NCBI GenBank assembly: GCA_020809705.1
Contig: CP085825.1
Coordinates: forward strand, 2,232,001 to 2,296,000
Length of the DNA: 64,000 bases
Origin: Calonectria ilicicola
Lineage: Eukaryota > Ascomycota > Sordariomycetes > Hypocreales > Nectriaceae
Direction: 5' to 3'
This document shows, piece after piece, positions 33,541 to 47,172 of this stretch; the stretch's first letter is position 1; each line of letters begins with the position of its first letter. The notes below the pieces were generated by a model. That model made no database searches and was not told the origin of the DNA. It was given only the letters and a program-made list of their open reading frames with translations. The position numbers and the translations under genes were made by a program.

Positions 33541-35815
33541 CTAATCAGCACCACCTTGGTCACACCTAGGTGCAGATGTTTTAGATTCAGGGATATCCCG
33601 AACCAAAACAAGCGAGTTCCCTTCTAGTTTCACCATGACCTCCTTTGAGGCCTTTTCCAATTCGCCTGCTGGGCCGAGCCCGCCTCCTGCCATGGTACGA
33701 GTTTCATTCCCAAGAACAACAAGAGTAGCCAATGCCGAATCTTTGAGACCACGTATAACTCTGTGGTCCTCTTTCTCTGGATCCCCTTCACCACCAATGG
33801 CACTTTGTGTGGCTATTGTAAGAGCCAGTAGGCAAATTGCAAGCACAAGTTCGGCCGCAATAAATGATATCCAACCCCAGGCAATGTGAACGTATGATTC
33901 AGTCTGCCAGGCGCTTCCATTCATATTAAACGCAGCTATAGCGTACCCTTTTTCGGCATTGCGCAGGCTATTTGAATAAACGAGGTTAATGCTGGAGTCG
34001 GTCTGAAAGGAGATGAGGTTTAAACTTACACAGATGACAAGGATGTCGCAACGCTAGTATATAAATTGGTGATCCGTAGTTCGCGCTCAGTGGTGTTAGT
34101 GATAAATTCTGCCTTGGTGACCAAGGAAATCAGAGTTTCGTCAAAAGGTCCTTGTGACCTATATGCTTGCGCGCCGGTAGGATCAGCTTCGACATATCTC
34201 AACAGCATCATAGGACTGATTCTAGTGTATAGCGAGATTCCAATGTTTCCAATGGATTTATAGCTAGTACTGAAGATGTCGTCCTTGGGCAACTGTTGGA
34301 TGTCCCTAGAATCTTCAGCTGAGCCTGGGAAGTCAATTTGAGTATCATCCCAAGGCTTGTAACACTTCTTGGTGAAATCTGCCTGCGTGGTACAGCTTAT
34401 ATTCACATAGTTCTCGTTTCCTTTTTCAACTCTTCTTGCATGCGAGCCAATCATGCGAGTGTTTTCTTTCCCTTCTTCAACTCTCGTTTCAAAAGACTGA
34501 ACGCAAGGGTAGAATAACATTTCTCGAGCTTCATGTCGAAACTTGCCGTTGTTCTCGACGGCCATCTTTTTCTTGTCGCCTTCAGAATTGGTCTCGAAAC
34601 TTTTTGGATCTGTTGGGGTTGTGTAGATAGATGTCAAAGATATCATTCTTGTTTGCAATAGATCCGTTTCGTTCTCGAATCCAAAACTCTTGTTCCCAGT
34701 GAGCATATCTGAGTACAAGAGGATAGAGTTTTGGTGGTACATAGGAAGAGCGCCAGGTAGAGATACTTTCCATGTCCTGTTTCCTGCATATAGAGGTAGA
34801 GGTATGGTTTCTGGGTTTGATATTGTTGATAAGTTCAAATGCTCAATCTCTTGCACTTGTAGATGAGAAGTGATGTTCGCAAATTTGACACAAACTCCGA
34901 GTGACTTGTACTGGTTAAAAGTACAGTTTCCGCTAGAACAGGAGGCACCATTAGGAGATATGGGAACTTCATAGTTTGTGTCATCCATTACCACAGCCAG
35001 TGTTACACCCAATTCCACTGCCCTGTCAATGTCATCAGTGGTTGAGTTTATGGTTCGGATAGCCCCAACTGTGGCTTCTCCGGGGATAACCGTACTCCGC
35101 CACGGATACTTTATCGCAAGTTGTGTGATAGGAGACGTCAAGGTGCTTACTACCATAAGGAAGGCTCCGACGGTAATGAAATGCCGACGGTGGATTTTCC
35201 ATAACAGCACCAGAGGGCCCCATAATCCACTGCTAGCTTGAGTGAAGATGTGAAAATCGTACAATGGCCTTTCTGTGAGAAACCAGGTCCACTTTGTCTG
35301 GCTGATTGCTGCAGAAACGGGCAGCATGAAACCAGCCTGGGCCAACGTTGTAAAGAAGGCGAGAAATGTATTCAGTGTAATACCCAGCGGCCAATCAGGC
35401 AAACTGCGGTCGTCATAAACGGCCAGTATGGTAATAATCACTAAAACCAACCGAATTAGTATTTAGTACAGGGTATCATTATTATATCTCAAGCATTATG
35501 CCTTGACCTACCAGTAAATGAGGCGAAACTAAAGAGGATCGCTACCCACTCAAGTATCCATAACCTCCACAGTGATCGAGTTTTAGGAGGGTGGGAATCT
35601 TGTATAGGATCAATAGTGGGATCCAGCTGCTTTTGGGGGAGCTCGGCGGGGCGAGAGGGACATCGTTCATGTCCAGGAAGATTCGAGGCCGAAACAGGAG
35701 ACACAGGCCGCACCGTATCCTCGGATATTTGGTCATCGGCGACCGAGTTTACCCAAGGACGTGGTCTGCTTGGCTGCCACAAGTCTGTGGGTGGTTGTTC
35801 TGAATGATTCGCCAT
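33541..35815 (-). CDS. DUF3176-family membrane protein of unknown function
   Basis: Fungal DUF3176 proteins are large multipass membrane proteins with no assigned role. Minus-strand exons are 35815-35512, 35440-34032 and 34002-33541, giving 724 residues. The first intron restores LFSFASFTVIITILAVYDD. The second uses a GTGTAAG donor that restores TSLSSTDSSINLVYSNSLRN; using the GTAAGT two bases later breaks the frame. An about 80-residue hydrophilic N-terminus is followed by hydrophobic segments (WILEWVAILFSFASF, ITLNTFLAFFTTLAQAGF, HFITVGAFLMVVSTLT). A long extracytoplasmic Cys-containing region (NGASCSSGNCTFNQYKSLGV) with many N-glycosylation sequons comes next, then a last helix (ISFIAAELVLAICLLALTI). 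The core motif ISQTKWTWF is typical of the family. Confidence 0.9.
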
Positions 35816-36842
35816 GTCTTTAACAGGCTACTTTGAGACAGTTCAAAGGATGCACAACAACAAGCTTAAAAGGTTTTAAAAAAGAAGCGCGGCAGTTAAC
35901 TTTACTTGTAGTGAGTGCGTTGGCTACCTAACGAGAACGGCTGAAACATCAGTGCCCCATTTATTTAAGCTTAGCGGTTAATGGAAGCAGCAGGAGGTGA
36001 ATTTTACTGCATGTTGGCTGATAGTCGCAGCAAAGGACTGAATTTGGATGCAGGTTAGTTTACCGAAGTGGATAGGACGTGGGTTCCCATTGGGTGTCGG
36101 ATAATGGGAGCGGCATGGTGTGACTTCCCATTGGTCTCTATATTTGTCAGTCCCACATTGAATCGCATAACACGAGCAACCCAGCGCACAGCACCAAAGT
36201 ACCCATTGATCAGCACACTTCCGCAGGCAAGTCCAATCGTATCTGACTCGTTTCTCGGTACTTTGGGGTTTGTTGGGTCGTCAGCACTTTACAGCTTAAG
36301 ACCGGCATTTACTGACTTGGACAATACAAATCTTGAAAGGTTGTATCCACTCTCTTGGCGGCCAGAATCTCCAGACTAACTTATCTGGCATCATATTCAA
36401 TCCCCCAAAATAAAAAATAAATAAGAAATAAATAAATAAAACGCCTTAGAAACTTCCCTTTTTTTTAACTTCAATACAATAAAATTAACATCCAAGCAAT
36501 GCTTCAGTTCCATGGTATCAAATGTGGGAAACCACAGGAGCCCAATATTTCGAGGGGTGCCTTGTAAATTTCCTCATCATCCCAGCAATAGTGATCACCA
36601 GTAGAGAATCGCTGGAGAATTCCATGTAATTTCACATCTATCTGGTTGGTTGATAATCTAGTTAAATTGCTAACATGCAACGCGGTTTCTAAACTTAGTT
36701 TCTATTCGGGAATCATAGTTTGAATTCATCCTCCATCACTGCCATATTGAGGTGTCAGGTACATCAGGAATTGCTGGTTAGCTTGCGCTTCTCTATCTGT
36801 CGCTCTCATCGCTGTAAATGGTTCAGGTTATGGGGAAGCAGC
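35816..36842. other. Intergenic stretch between DUF3176 and NPT1 genes
   Basis: About 1 kb. It holds the DUF3176 promoter and the NPT1 3' region. An AT-rich simple repeat (AAATAAATAAATAAATAAA-like) lies near 36405-36440. No gene seen. Confidence 0.5.
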
Positions 36843-38361
36843 TCAGGCCTTAGTATCGTTTTCCTTTCCCCATCGAGCAGTCTCGTCGCCTTCCTTCCAC
36901 TCACGCTCGACATAGCCGAGTTCTTTCTTCACCTTCTCGACAGTTTCCTTGTCGCCAGTGTTTTTGCCAGCGTTATCGCTATAGATAGTTAGGTTATATT
37001 TCTCGGGGGACATTAATATATGACGGGGTATCTGAGCTCACCTGATCTTGATTGCTGGTCTTCCTGAAGCAGAGCTGAGCTTGATCACAATGTTCAGAGG
37101 AACTGACTTTGTTCCAGTCTTGAGATGGATAAAGTCGTTGGTCAGGAAAGTTCCCACACCAAAAGTAGGCTGGAATCCGAGGTCTTCAGACACCTTCTTG
37201 TACTCCAGACAGCGATCGATATTGAGCGAATCAGAAAACACGATCAACTTCTTTTCCTTGATTCCCTCCTTATCGTAGTAATCTCGCATCATCTTGGTGT
37301 ACTCCGCAGGGTCTCCTGAATCTTGGCGGACTCCTGCAAAAACTTCTGCATACGTCTTCATGCTACCGTCTTCCCTCTGGAACGTCTCAGCAGGGAATCC
37401 TCCCTCAACGGGGCGTACTGGTAGGCTGAAGCTTCGGAGAAACTCTCCTGTCCCAAAAGTGTCGGTTAAAGCAATTCCAAGCTTGTTACCGAAGCAACTA
37501 ACCCAGTGTCGAAGGGCTTCCTCGGTCGCTTTCTTGTAATCGCCAACAATTGCAGCAGTTCCCATAAACCACTCGTGCGCAACAGTACCGACGGGTGGGA
37601 TGTTAAAACGCATGGCTAGATGAACATTGCTTGTTCCAGACAACTTTCCGGGGAAACCTCTCTTCTCTGCCTCCTTGGAGGCCTTGACGAGGCCACGGAA
37701 CACAAGAGCCTGTGTGTGGTAGTCGCGACGTCTTCGGGTACCGAACTCAGATGTGATACATCCTTCCTCCAGCAACTTTATTCCCTTTTCAAAGGCTTTG
37801 TCCTCCTGCCCGTCGTAGTTCCAGTCGGTGTCCATAAATTTAAAGTAGGCCTCAGATGTCAGAGCAAGAATGGGGATTTCATAGAGAATTGTGTCAACCC
37901 AAGTGCCCTTGATTTGAATGTCTACATCACCCAAAACTGAGTCGGCCCCAGTATCTTCTCCAACAGGTGTGAACGTAAGCACAACCTGCTCCCTTGGGTG
38001 CAAGCGGAATTCTTTGAGGAAGTTTAGGTATTCGGCTGAGAGGTATGGGCAGTTGGCTTCGAGGAATTTGTACTCTTCTGTGGAAAGGGATATGTAACCC
38101 AGCTCTGTGGGTAGAGGTTAGTCACTGAAGTCCATTTCAAGTGGAATATATTTGCACAAACGTACTTCGGATCTGCTCCTCAAGCCACTTGAATGCTGTT
38201 CTAGACAGCTTTTTGTCCGGGGTGCGGTTTGTGTAGGCGTAAGTGACTGGGACATCTTTGAAGAACTTGAAGACGGCACATTGCATCGTCAGTTTGTACA
38301 AATCGGTGTCGAGAAAGGAAATGACACCCTCGGGAAAGGGTGAGGAGCTGTTGAAATCCAT
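36843..38361 (-). CDS. NPT1: Nicotinate phosphoribosyltransferase
   Basis: It converts nicotinic acid and PRPP to nicotinate mononucleotide, the entry step of the Preiss-Handler NAD salvage route. Minus-strand exons are 38361-38166, 38104-37042 and 36978-36843, giving 464 residues. The splices restore [19 protein letters not shown] and [20 protein letters not shown]. Diagnostic blocks are [19 protein letters not shown] at the N-terminus, [41 protein letters not shown] (active-site His), RQDSGDP for phosphate binding, and IVFSDSLN with [11 protein letters not shown]. The length slightly exceeds the yeast enzyme (about 430 residues), mostly in the C-terminal tail. The gene is complete. Confidence 0.96.
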
Positions 38362-39316
38362 GGTCGCAAATATCGTGTGGGGTTGATCAAGAGGTGACTG
38401 CGTGGTTTGAATGTCGCAAGGACAGGATTAGCAAGCGAGGTGCTACGCGGCAAATGGCCGAAATAGACGAAAGAGGTGGGCAATGCGCTAAGGACAGAAA
38501 GATCGGAATTGCGGAGCCGAGTTGAGGCCAAGCGACAGCTCAGAGAGACAGCGTCCCAGCTCGTCACGAATAAGTGACGAGCAATGCGTCAGGCAAGCTG
38601 CGGGGAACCAAGCCAAAGCAAGCGAGTCGTGGAAGGTGGCGGGCAATTGAAGTGCGCCAAGTTCAAAGCAGAAAGTCGTGAGGGCTGGAAAGCGGCGCGA
38701 TGCGAATGCGAATGCAACAGCGATCTGGAACGGTCTACGTCAGATGTTGCACAGGCAAAAGATTGGTTGCGACAGGATGCAGGTGAGAAGTTTTGGTCGT
38801 GAGCGTTTTGAGTCACGAAAGTAATGACGCTTGCGGAAGCGTTGCAGTTGGTGAGGGGCACTGGAACGGGCGGAACACGCCCCAGTGGCACGGCTGGAGA
38901 CGTGACGCAACTATTTAAATTTGGAGACAGTAGAGGAAGATGCCACTAAACGCTCGCAATGAGTGCAAATGCCACCACTGTACGTCTTTGCTAGCCTGCC
39001 GAGTGAGGGGTCACCCACTGTCTGCTCACCTGCTCGAGAGAGACGCGTCGGCATGGTGGGGTGGGTTGGAGGGGCATCTGCGCATTGACCACACCTTAAT
39101 TCTCACTTGCCTAGCAGCTCGAAAAAAAAAATTCTGGACGACGGCTCAACTCTTTTTCGGTTCTGCACCAGCCTCGCTCGACCTCAACGCCTGGCTACTC
39201 GGCGACGAGCTTTGGCAACCCGCATTTCTCCAGCGCGACAATTGATCGCGAGGCGCGAATTCAACACATCGAACCCGACGAAAGCACATACAGGCGCTGT
39301 AAGAGCTTCCACAGCC
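38362..39316. other. Divergent promoter region of NPT1 and UTP4
   Basis: 0.95 kb between divergent start codons. The UTP4 reading frame stays open upstream to 39107, but the leader there lacks conserved protein features, so it is treated as 5' UTR. No other gene. Confidence 0.55.
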
Positions 39317-42009
39317 ATGGACGTTCACCGCTGCCGATTCGTTCCCTACAAGCCCTCGGCCATCAACGCCGTCGCATTCTCGCACCCCAAGACTAGGTCT
39401 GCTCTGCAGGCCTCACTTGCGCGACTGGCAATCGGAAAGGCCGATGGAGATATCGAAATTTGGAACCCTTCAAACGGCTCCTGGAATCAGGAGCTCGTTA
39501 TTCCAGGCGCCAAGGATCGAAGCGTTGATGGACTGGTCTGGGTAAACGAACCCGATCAGGACCTCGGCGATGGGCGAATTGTTGCTGGAAAGTCGCGTCT
39601 CTTTAGTATCGGATACACCTCTACAGTAACCGAATGGGATCTCGAGAAGGGAGTGCCCAAGAGGCACGCCAGCGGCCAGCACGGCGACATCTGGTGCATG
39701 GCTGCTCAGCCATCTGCTTCAGACAAGACCACTATTGGAATGGAGGCTCAGGATTCCACCCGTCTCATTGCTGGAACCATTGATGGTGAACTGGTCATGT
39801 ACTCAATTGAGGATGATGACTTGCGATTTCAGCGAGTCTTGGTTCGCTCTCCAACCAAGAAAGCGCAGATGGTCAGCATCACCTTCCAGTCCCGCAAGAT
39901 CGCAATCGTCGGCTGTTCCGATAGTACGATTCGAGCATACGATATCACCAAGGGTCACATGTTGCGAAGGATGACACTCGGTTCTGACCTAATCGGCGGG
40001 TCCAAGGACATCATTGTTTGGTCTGTCAAATGCCTCCCAGGAGGAAACATTGTCTCCGGTGATTCGACAGGTCAGGTTTGCATATGGGATGGCAAGACAT
40101 ACACCCAAATGCAGCGAATGCAAAGTCACAAACAGGATGTGCTCAGTCTCGCCACCAGCGCTGATGGCAGCTCAATCCTCAGTGGAGGCATGGACCGACG
40201 TACCATCCTATACAAGCAAAACACTGGCGCAGGCAGCCGATGGAGCAAGGTCTGGGGTAGGCGATATCATGAACACGATGTCAAGTCGATGGCTTCATTT
40301 GAAAGCGGGCGAATTAGTGTGGTCGTTTCTGGAGGTAAGAAAGGGCACTTTTACAGGTCTAGACAACTATTAACATCGTCTCAGGCCCCGACGCCAACCC
40401 AGTCGTCATTCCCCTCAAGGAAATGGGACGTGAAAACCACCGAATCATGTCCAGTTTACCACAGCAACCTCCTCTATTGAGCGCCGCCAAGGCTCGATTT
40501 GTTGTAAGCTGGTGGGAAAGAGAAGTCCATATCTGGATTTTGCGAAAATCAGCAACCGATATGTTCAATGCGGGTGGTGATGATGTGGATATCAACCAAA
40601 ACCGCAAACTTCTCAAGACCATTGTTGTTCGGGGAGACTCCAACATCACCTCAGCTACCATCAACCAAGACGGTACACTTCTTGTAGTTTCTACGTCGAC
40701 CAGCGTCAAGGCATTTAAGCTCCAGCATCAGGATCCCGTCAAGTCTTCGGACGTCAAAATTTCCACGCTCCAGGTTCCGCAAAGGCTGGCAAACACTGGT
40801 GCAACCAAAGTCCAGCTTTCGCCCAACGGTCAGTGGCTATGTGCCGTTCAGAAAGGGTCCAGAGTTGTGGTGGCCAAAGCCGACACGTCGGACGAGCCGG
40901 ACGCTCTAGTTGCCTTTGAACCGCACTTGCGACGACTTGCCCGGCTGCATCGAAAGATTCCCCGCTACATCCTCAATGGAGGACTAGGCATCTACGATAG
41001 AACTATTACGCATATCGCCTTCTCAGCTGACTCGAAAATTCTCGCAACCTCCGACTTGGCGGGATACATTGATACTTGGGTCTTACGCGGCAGCAACGAG
41101 CACCCGCAGGATGGAGCCAAGGAGGAGGGTGACGCGTCTTCGTCCTCTGAGAACGATTCTTCGGACGAAGAGGACGATGCAGCCGCCCCAATCGGTGACC
41201 AGTGGGTTAGAAACCCCAATGCCAAGCTTATGCCAAAGCTGCCCTCTGCTGCCACCGTACTGTCCTTCTCCGACGATGTTCCCCAAGCCCAACCCTCCGC
41301 CACTCAGGATGAGGGCGAGCAAGATGACGGAAGCGATTATACCCTACTGGCAATCACCTCCTCGTGGAACCTTCTGACATTCCACCCCCTGCAAGGCTCA
41401 CTAACCCCGTGGTCTCGTCGTCACCCTCGAAAGGCCCTTCCTGGACCAGTCCAGGATCTCCTCGATCTGGCCAAGGGTGTGCTTTGGCAAGGTTCTCGGG
41501 CATGGATTTACGGCATTTCGTTCCTTCTGATGATTGATATGTCTCAAGACCTCCCCAAGCCAACTCAAGAGACAGACTCAACCGAGGGTGCCAATAAGCA
41601 GGGCACCAAGCGCAAGAGGGCCGGCCCCAGTAGCGGAGCAGGTGGTAGGGTGGAGCAGGGAAGCCTTGCACCATCTCAAGTCCACAAGCATACTGCTGGC
41701 GAGTGGGAAGATGTCGATATGGAAGATGCTCCCCGGCCCGAAGATACCAACAGCGATGACGACATGGACGAAGGTGACGGTGAACTCGCACAGCTACGTA
41801 ACCGCAATGAGGCCAGCTCCAACCTTGAAGTTGCCGAGACCGGCGGTGAACGCAAAAGCTGGTGGATGACTTACAAATACCGTCCCATCTTTGGAGTCGT
41901 TCCTCTTAGTACACCAGACCAGCCTCTTGAAGTTGCTCTGGTGGAGAGACCGACTTGGGATGTGGAGATGCCAGAGAGCTACTTTAGTTTAGAGCAGTGG
42001 GAGAGGTAG
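39317..42009 (+). CDS. UTP4: U3 snoRNP protein UTP4 (cirhin homologue), WD40
   Basis: UTP4 is part of the t-UTP/UTP-A subcomplex of the small-subunit processome, binding nascent pre-rRNA in the nucleolus for 18S maturation. Exons are 39317-40334 and 40385-42009, giving 880 residues. The intron joins VVSGG to PDANPVVIPL. The N-terminus MDVHRCRFVPYKPSAINAVA is characteristic. WD40-type repeats are recognisable, e.g. RLAIGKADGDIEIWNP, GNIVSGDSTGQVCIWDGKT, QDVLSLATSADGSSILSGG and ILATSDLAGYIDTWV, forming two beta-propellers. An acidic serine-rich insert (SSSENDSSDEEDDA) and a Lys/acidic stretch near the C-terminus suit nucleolar proteins. The start at 39317 is chosen over the upstream in-frame ATG at 39107 because homology begins there. 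Confidence 0.94.
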
Positions 42010-45000
42010 ATGTGACTATGGTGGATATTGCACAGGGAGAGGATCAGATGTAAAAGAGTGTGGATACTGGATCGAGGACGACGAAAACAGTGCATGGTTA
42101 GAAGGGTCTAGACACACCCTGGTTTGTAAATTTCTTGGATGATTTTACTCGAATGCCCATATTACTACGGACGCCCGTGCCGTGTTACTCTTTTTTTTTC
42201 CTTTTCAAGTTAAATGGGTCCTTGATGCTAGAGTTCCTGCGAGTCCACGTGTGAAGTGATATCTGATCTTGAAGGTTCAGCGCACACTCAATGCATAATG
42301 CAACACATCCTGACTCAAAACAACGCCGATAAACAACATCTCCACTATGATAACAACAATACACGAATATTTTCCATTTTACAACGGGACATCTGCAGTG
42401 TTCGTGGCTCTGCTACGTTACACAGTCGCTGACGACCGTTGTCTAGGGTAGGGGGTTGAACCAGCTACACCAGCCCTCACGGGCTTAGACATTTACACAT
42501 CCTTCCACCAAGCCTCACAACTCACCGCCGGGGCTCCGCCTATGGGAGCAGAGAGGAGATAGACAGGGTAAGAAGAAGAAGAAAAAAAATCGTGGCTTTA
42601 CGTCACAAGGCTTTAATCCTGGCTGCCTAGAGCTCCGCCAGCACCACACTGCCGTCATTGCTTGCCCCCCCGTCGTCGAGAGAACGGCACATGGGTGGAG
42701 GACAACCGTACGTCAGTAGCGGGCTCCACCAAGGAAACGCGCGTCCTCCCCCCCGGAGAGAGAGCCAGGACTCCGAAAGCGAGTCTCGTGCGAAAATGGG
42801 ATGAAGCCGGACGGGGGGTGGGGTCTAGGGCTGTAGGAGCGAGATTGAGCTCGGACACGACGATGGGGGGGAGATCCGACACATCAACGGTTGTACATGA
42901 GGAAGGTTTTTGTAAATTGCGATTGCGAATATTCAGCTTGTATAGTTGAGAAGTTCAACCAAGTATGTCTCTAAGAGCTACCGAGGTTTTGGGGTTGGGA
43001 CCAGAGTAAGCATGGATATCCCAACCACGAGCATTATTATTAGAGACTCGTCTGTATTTACTCGACTTCTGGAACAAACACTTGCTTTTTGAGGTTCCTA
43101 GTTAAGTGACATCGTGTCATGATTTTTTTTCAGCTCAAACTCCAACATCTCAGCGTTTTCTATGCGTCCAACTGGATTCGGGAACGGCAATCTTGTCGCG
43201 GGTTTGATGCTAAAACCCAAGACACAGGACATTGGCACGCACGGGCGATGACCAGTATCACGTCAGTGATGTACCCCACGGGATGAAACGTGACAGCAGG
43301 GACTACGGATGAGCCACTCATGATGTTGCGCTTGTCAAAATCTTTAATCGTTTATACTAACAGCCATACTCTCAGCCCTGGATGGAGGTTGAAAACACCA
43401 CCAGTAGTTCACGATGCACTAAAAGGGAAGCGGAGACTGGGCTAAGCGAATGGATGAGTCGAGATATTGCCAAGGTCAGCGTTAGAGCCTCAATGGATAA
43501 TTTCCGTCGGCGCTGTGGGGGAAAAAAAAAATTGGCAGTGAGAGTCTAAGTAAGGGTACGCAAGCCGCCTCAGTGAAGTTGCTGGATGACGCGGCCTTGA
43601 GTGTCACATAGGCCACCCCGGGTCGTATCTGGATGAAATCGAGGGACCCATGGCAGGATGGCGTCGAAGCGGCCCAGGGATTGGGCTCTGTGAGATGCCC
43701 GACGCGTGTGATTGGTGGCAAGTGGTCCACGGTGGGTGGAACGTGTCAACGTTTAGCAGAGTGGTTGAGCCTGGAGGAGGGCGGCTACGCGACCCAGACC
43801 TAGACCGGAGCTTTTTTTGGATCATGGTCCGGGCGACAGGGCGATCAGAGCGAGCAAAACGAGCGTCGATGAGCCCTAGGGCGGGCGGCGGCGAGGGCGA
43901 TCCGAATGGTAGCGAACAGACACAGTGCAATGTGCAGTGTGTAGTGCAGCGCGATGCAGTGTAGGGCAGCGCAACAGTACAGCACAGCGCAGCCAGTGAT
44001 TCTCCTCGCCAACCAGCAAGGTGTAATTAATTGCCATCTGGAACCAGAGCCCAGACGCATTATTGTCGGGAGGGGAGCCGAGGAGCGCTTGGACGCGGAT
44101 GAAGTTCTTCATCTGGCTGCGTAATCGCTTCGCACCGGACCCGTTCTGTTTCCAGGGGCGAAGGCCGACGCACGCAATCCACACACAAACACAAACTTAA
44201 GCTTCTTCGCGAACAGGGGCTTCCGGATGGCGTTTCGGGACGCAAGCTCGCGAGCCTCGGCTTCGAAATCTCGTATTTTAATTCAATTTTTTATTCAGAG
44301 GACGCGGATGAGGTTGAAATGGCATCTTGAAGTCTGGATGAGCCCACCAACGAGGTTTTGGCTGATGGGTTGCCGTGGGTGAGGCGCGCGTCAGAAACTG
44401 CTGCAGGGTCGTGGGTATGGCAGGTAGGCTGAGCCAGCACTAGCGAAACGTCACGGCCTGGGGGAGCTGTGAAAAGCCCATTGAGCCTTACTTCTCGGGC
44501 GTTGAACTGGGGGAAGCCATTGCGAGATGGATTCTTTGAAGTGTATATTGAAAACCACAGCGATTTGCATGCATGCGCATCTTCATCAGGCATCTGCAGT
44601 CCCCAACGCCCTACCAGAGAGCTCGTTGGTGGGCCACGTGAGATGATGAAATGCCCATAGGAGGCCGCGTCTGCGATTGTCACAAGAGTCGCAACAGTGG
44701 AGTCGCCCTGCCTTGTGGAGAGCCCCCCGGGGCCTCGGGCTTTTGCGACTCTTGCGACGCCGGGTGTGAAATGGAAATATAACTGGGTCCTCTATAATGG
44801 CACGGCCACAAAACAAGACTATGGATCACTTTAGCGCTCGAGGGCTCCGATTTTCCTGTGGCTGGAGAGCTGAGAATGACGGGATAGATTGCCCATGGGA
44901 GATTTGAGGAGGATCGATAGATCCCTCTCTGCCCAGCGGGTAGCCATGTGCTGCACGAGGCTGCAAGTTGACTGACTGGGTGAATGATGGATGGCCTCTG

Positions 45001-47172
45001 TGAGCTTGAATGCCATCGCGGAGGGGTCGACATGTAGCGGGAACATGGGGTCAGGGCGCAGCAGCGAGTGGGTGCTCGGAGTGATACATAGAATGGACGG
45101 TGATCCATGCCTACGTGAAGGGAATACGCCTGCACTCACTTGGGTACAGACAGCAGTAGGGAAACGTCGAACCGCAGTGCATACTGTGAGGGATACAGGC
45201 GATGGATGCACAGCAGAACTAACAGCACCGGCAGCCAGCCAGCACCACCAAGCACCAGAAGCACACGCCCAGCAGCGAAGAAACGTAACATGAAGGCGGA
45301 GGGACGGACTGAGCGCGCATTCGCAGGAGAAGGGCGCGAAAAGGCAAAGTGAGGGCACCTAGAGTGGCTTTGCTGCAAAAACTGTGCCACACTGGGCTCC
45401 CCGGGACCAGTGCCTCGTCATCGCCCTCCACGACGACAGGCACACCCCCGGCCAGGTACCGGTACCTCGATGACCACTGGGGCCGAGTGACTTGCAGGAC
45501 TCCAGACGACTACTATACGACTGAGATGAGGAGGCGACGGGTGTACGTATGTCCCTCTCACCTCCAGCTCCCCAGGTCTCTAGCTCTCCAGCGGCTCGCA
45601 TTCTCTCTTGCTTGCTGATCGGCCGCTGTATACGCTGCGGGGACTGATCAGACCCGTTTACAGTCGTCTTTTGCTAAGATCGTCATTTGGTTGTCTCGCT
45701 TTTGGGCCTTGCCACACGCCCTAGTCCTGCAAAGGGTCTTGAGATCCATTTCTCGATGTTTGCCATTTGCAAATCGCGATGCATGTGCATGGTGTTCGAT
45801 ACTAGGCTGCAAAGTAGTGTACAATCCAGACGGCTATGCCGTGCTCTCCTCCAATTCCCTAGCCTGCCGCCGCCAACGGCTTCCGTCACTGGATGACAAG
45901 GTCTGAGATGTGACGCCACTAGTTTACGTCGTCGCTATTGCCTTGGGCACGCTGTACGTAGTCGCTGGGCGATTGCAGGTCACTTCCTGCGACCGCTTGC
46001 CAAGCGGTGGAGAGCAGCCTGTTCGCGTATTACTACGAGCGTGTCCACGTAGCGATCCACGTATTTGGAGGCGAACCATCCAGCAGTGCAATCGCCAGCG
46101 GCTGATGAATTGATTATTCGAATTGCGTAGACCAATTATCTATGAGAGTTTGCCAAGAGATGGCGATATGTCGCGGCCTCGCCAAAGCTATCGGCAAAAT
46201 AAAAAACCGCCTGCACAGTTCCCCAGCAGCATTCGTAAACGTCGTAAACGTCGGGGCCTGGGTAATTAAAACACAGTAGATCAGAGGAGCTCGACACGTC
46301 GCAGCACACGTGCGCACCAAACCTACCACTCCACTACGCCTGTCCGCTGGAACTCGGTGCAGGTCACAGCCAAGAAGTGCCCTGGGTTGGCCTGCCGGCG
46401 GGGACGACACCACAGGGCAGGAGACCGAAAAGTGCCCCCAAAACAGGTACACGCCTCGTAGTACCAGTACGTGCTCCTGCGCCTAGCGGGCCCCGCCTCT
46501 GACTCGGCCTGGTTCCCTCATTGGCCGTGGCGCTCGCTGCTGACGCGTAAACTGCCATCGTAGGCCTGACCCAGGTGGGAACAAGCCGACAAGACGCACG
46601 CCCTCCCGAGACACCCCGTCCCTTTATTCCCCTGGTCCACCCCCGACTCTCAGCTGCGTCTGCTTCTTGTCTTTGTCCTGCCTCCGTCTATGTCTACCCG
46701 TCCATAGGTCCCTTCCCTTCATCCACCTGCCGTTCCTTTTCCCTCACTCCCAACCAACACAACAACTACCGACGTCCCGACCGCGACGACGACATCGACG
46801 ACCAAAGCGACTCCTTTGAGCGGATTCTACCCCTCGCAGGAATTCACGGCCAACACGACGCTAGCGAACCGAACCATTGCATTCTGACCCAGCCGCTAGG
46901 CGCCAGTCGCTCTTCTGGAAACTTGCCTGACTTGAGAGGTCTACGCAACACTCAAGCTGACGACGACAACCACGACGACAGTCACTGCTTCTCCTGTCTA
47001 AGAGGACCACGTCGAGTCTATCACTCTCTTTAATCGCTCCGACTCTTCTCTCAATCCTCGTCCAGCTTCGCTTTTGGGTTTCCCCTCCCACCACGCCTTA
47101 CCATCCCACCTTCAACTCTCAACCACACCACCTAGTCTTTTTTACTTCCAGCGAATACTTTTATCCTTCACC
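42010..47172. other. Non-coding stretch, 5.2 kb, between UTP4 and PNG1
   Basis: No supportable gene. Many overlapping frames up to 175 codons on both strands have skewed composition and no motifs. From about 46570 the plus strand turns C/T-rich, probably the PNG1 promoter and leader. It includes a 152-codon open frame (46575-47033) that would be upstream of the PNG1 start. A GTGCAGTG-type short-repeat patch lies at about 43920-43990. A perfect 14-bp palindrome AGGTACCGGTACCT lies at 45454-45467. Confidence 0.5.

Noticed and set aside
42420..42520. Candidate tRNA (GGTTCAACCCC on the minus strand)
   Set aside because: The B-box-like match lacks a closing T stem and an acceptor stem, and no A box lies at the right distance.
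45454..45467. 14-bp palindrome AGGTACCGGTACCT
   Set aside because: One short palindrome in 64 kb without context is weak evidence; it is noted under the intergenic entry only.
46575..47033. 152-codon frame considered as a separate gene before PNG1
   Set aside because: C/T-rich leader-like sequence, low-complexity product and no domain; kept only as a possible upstream ORF.
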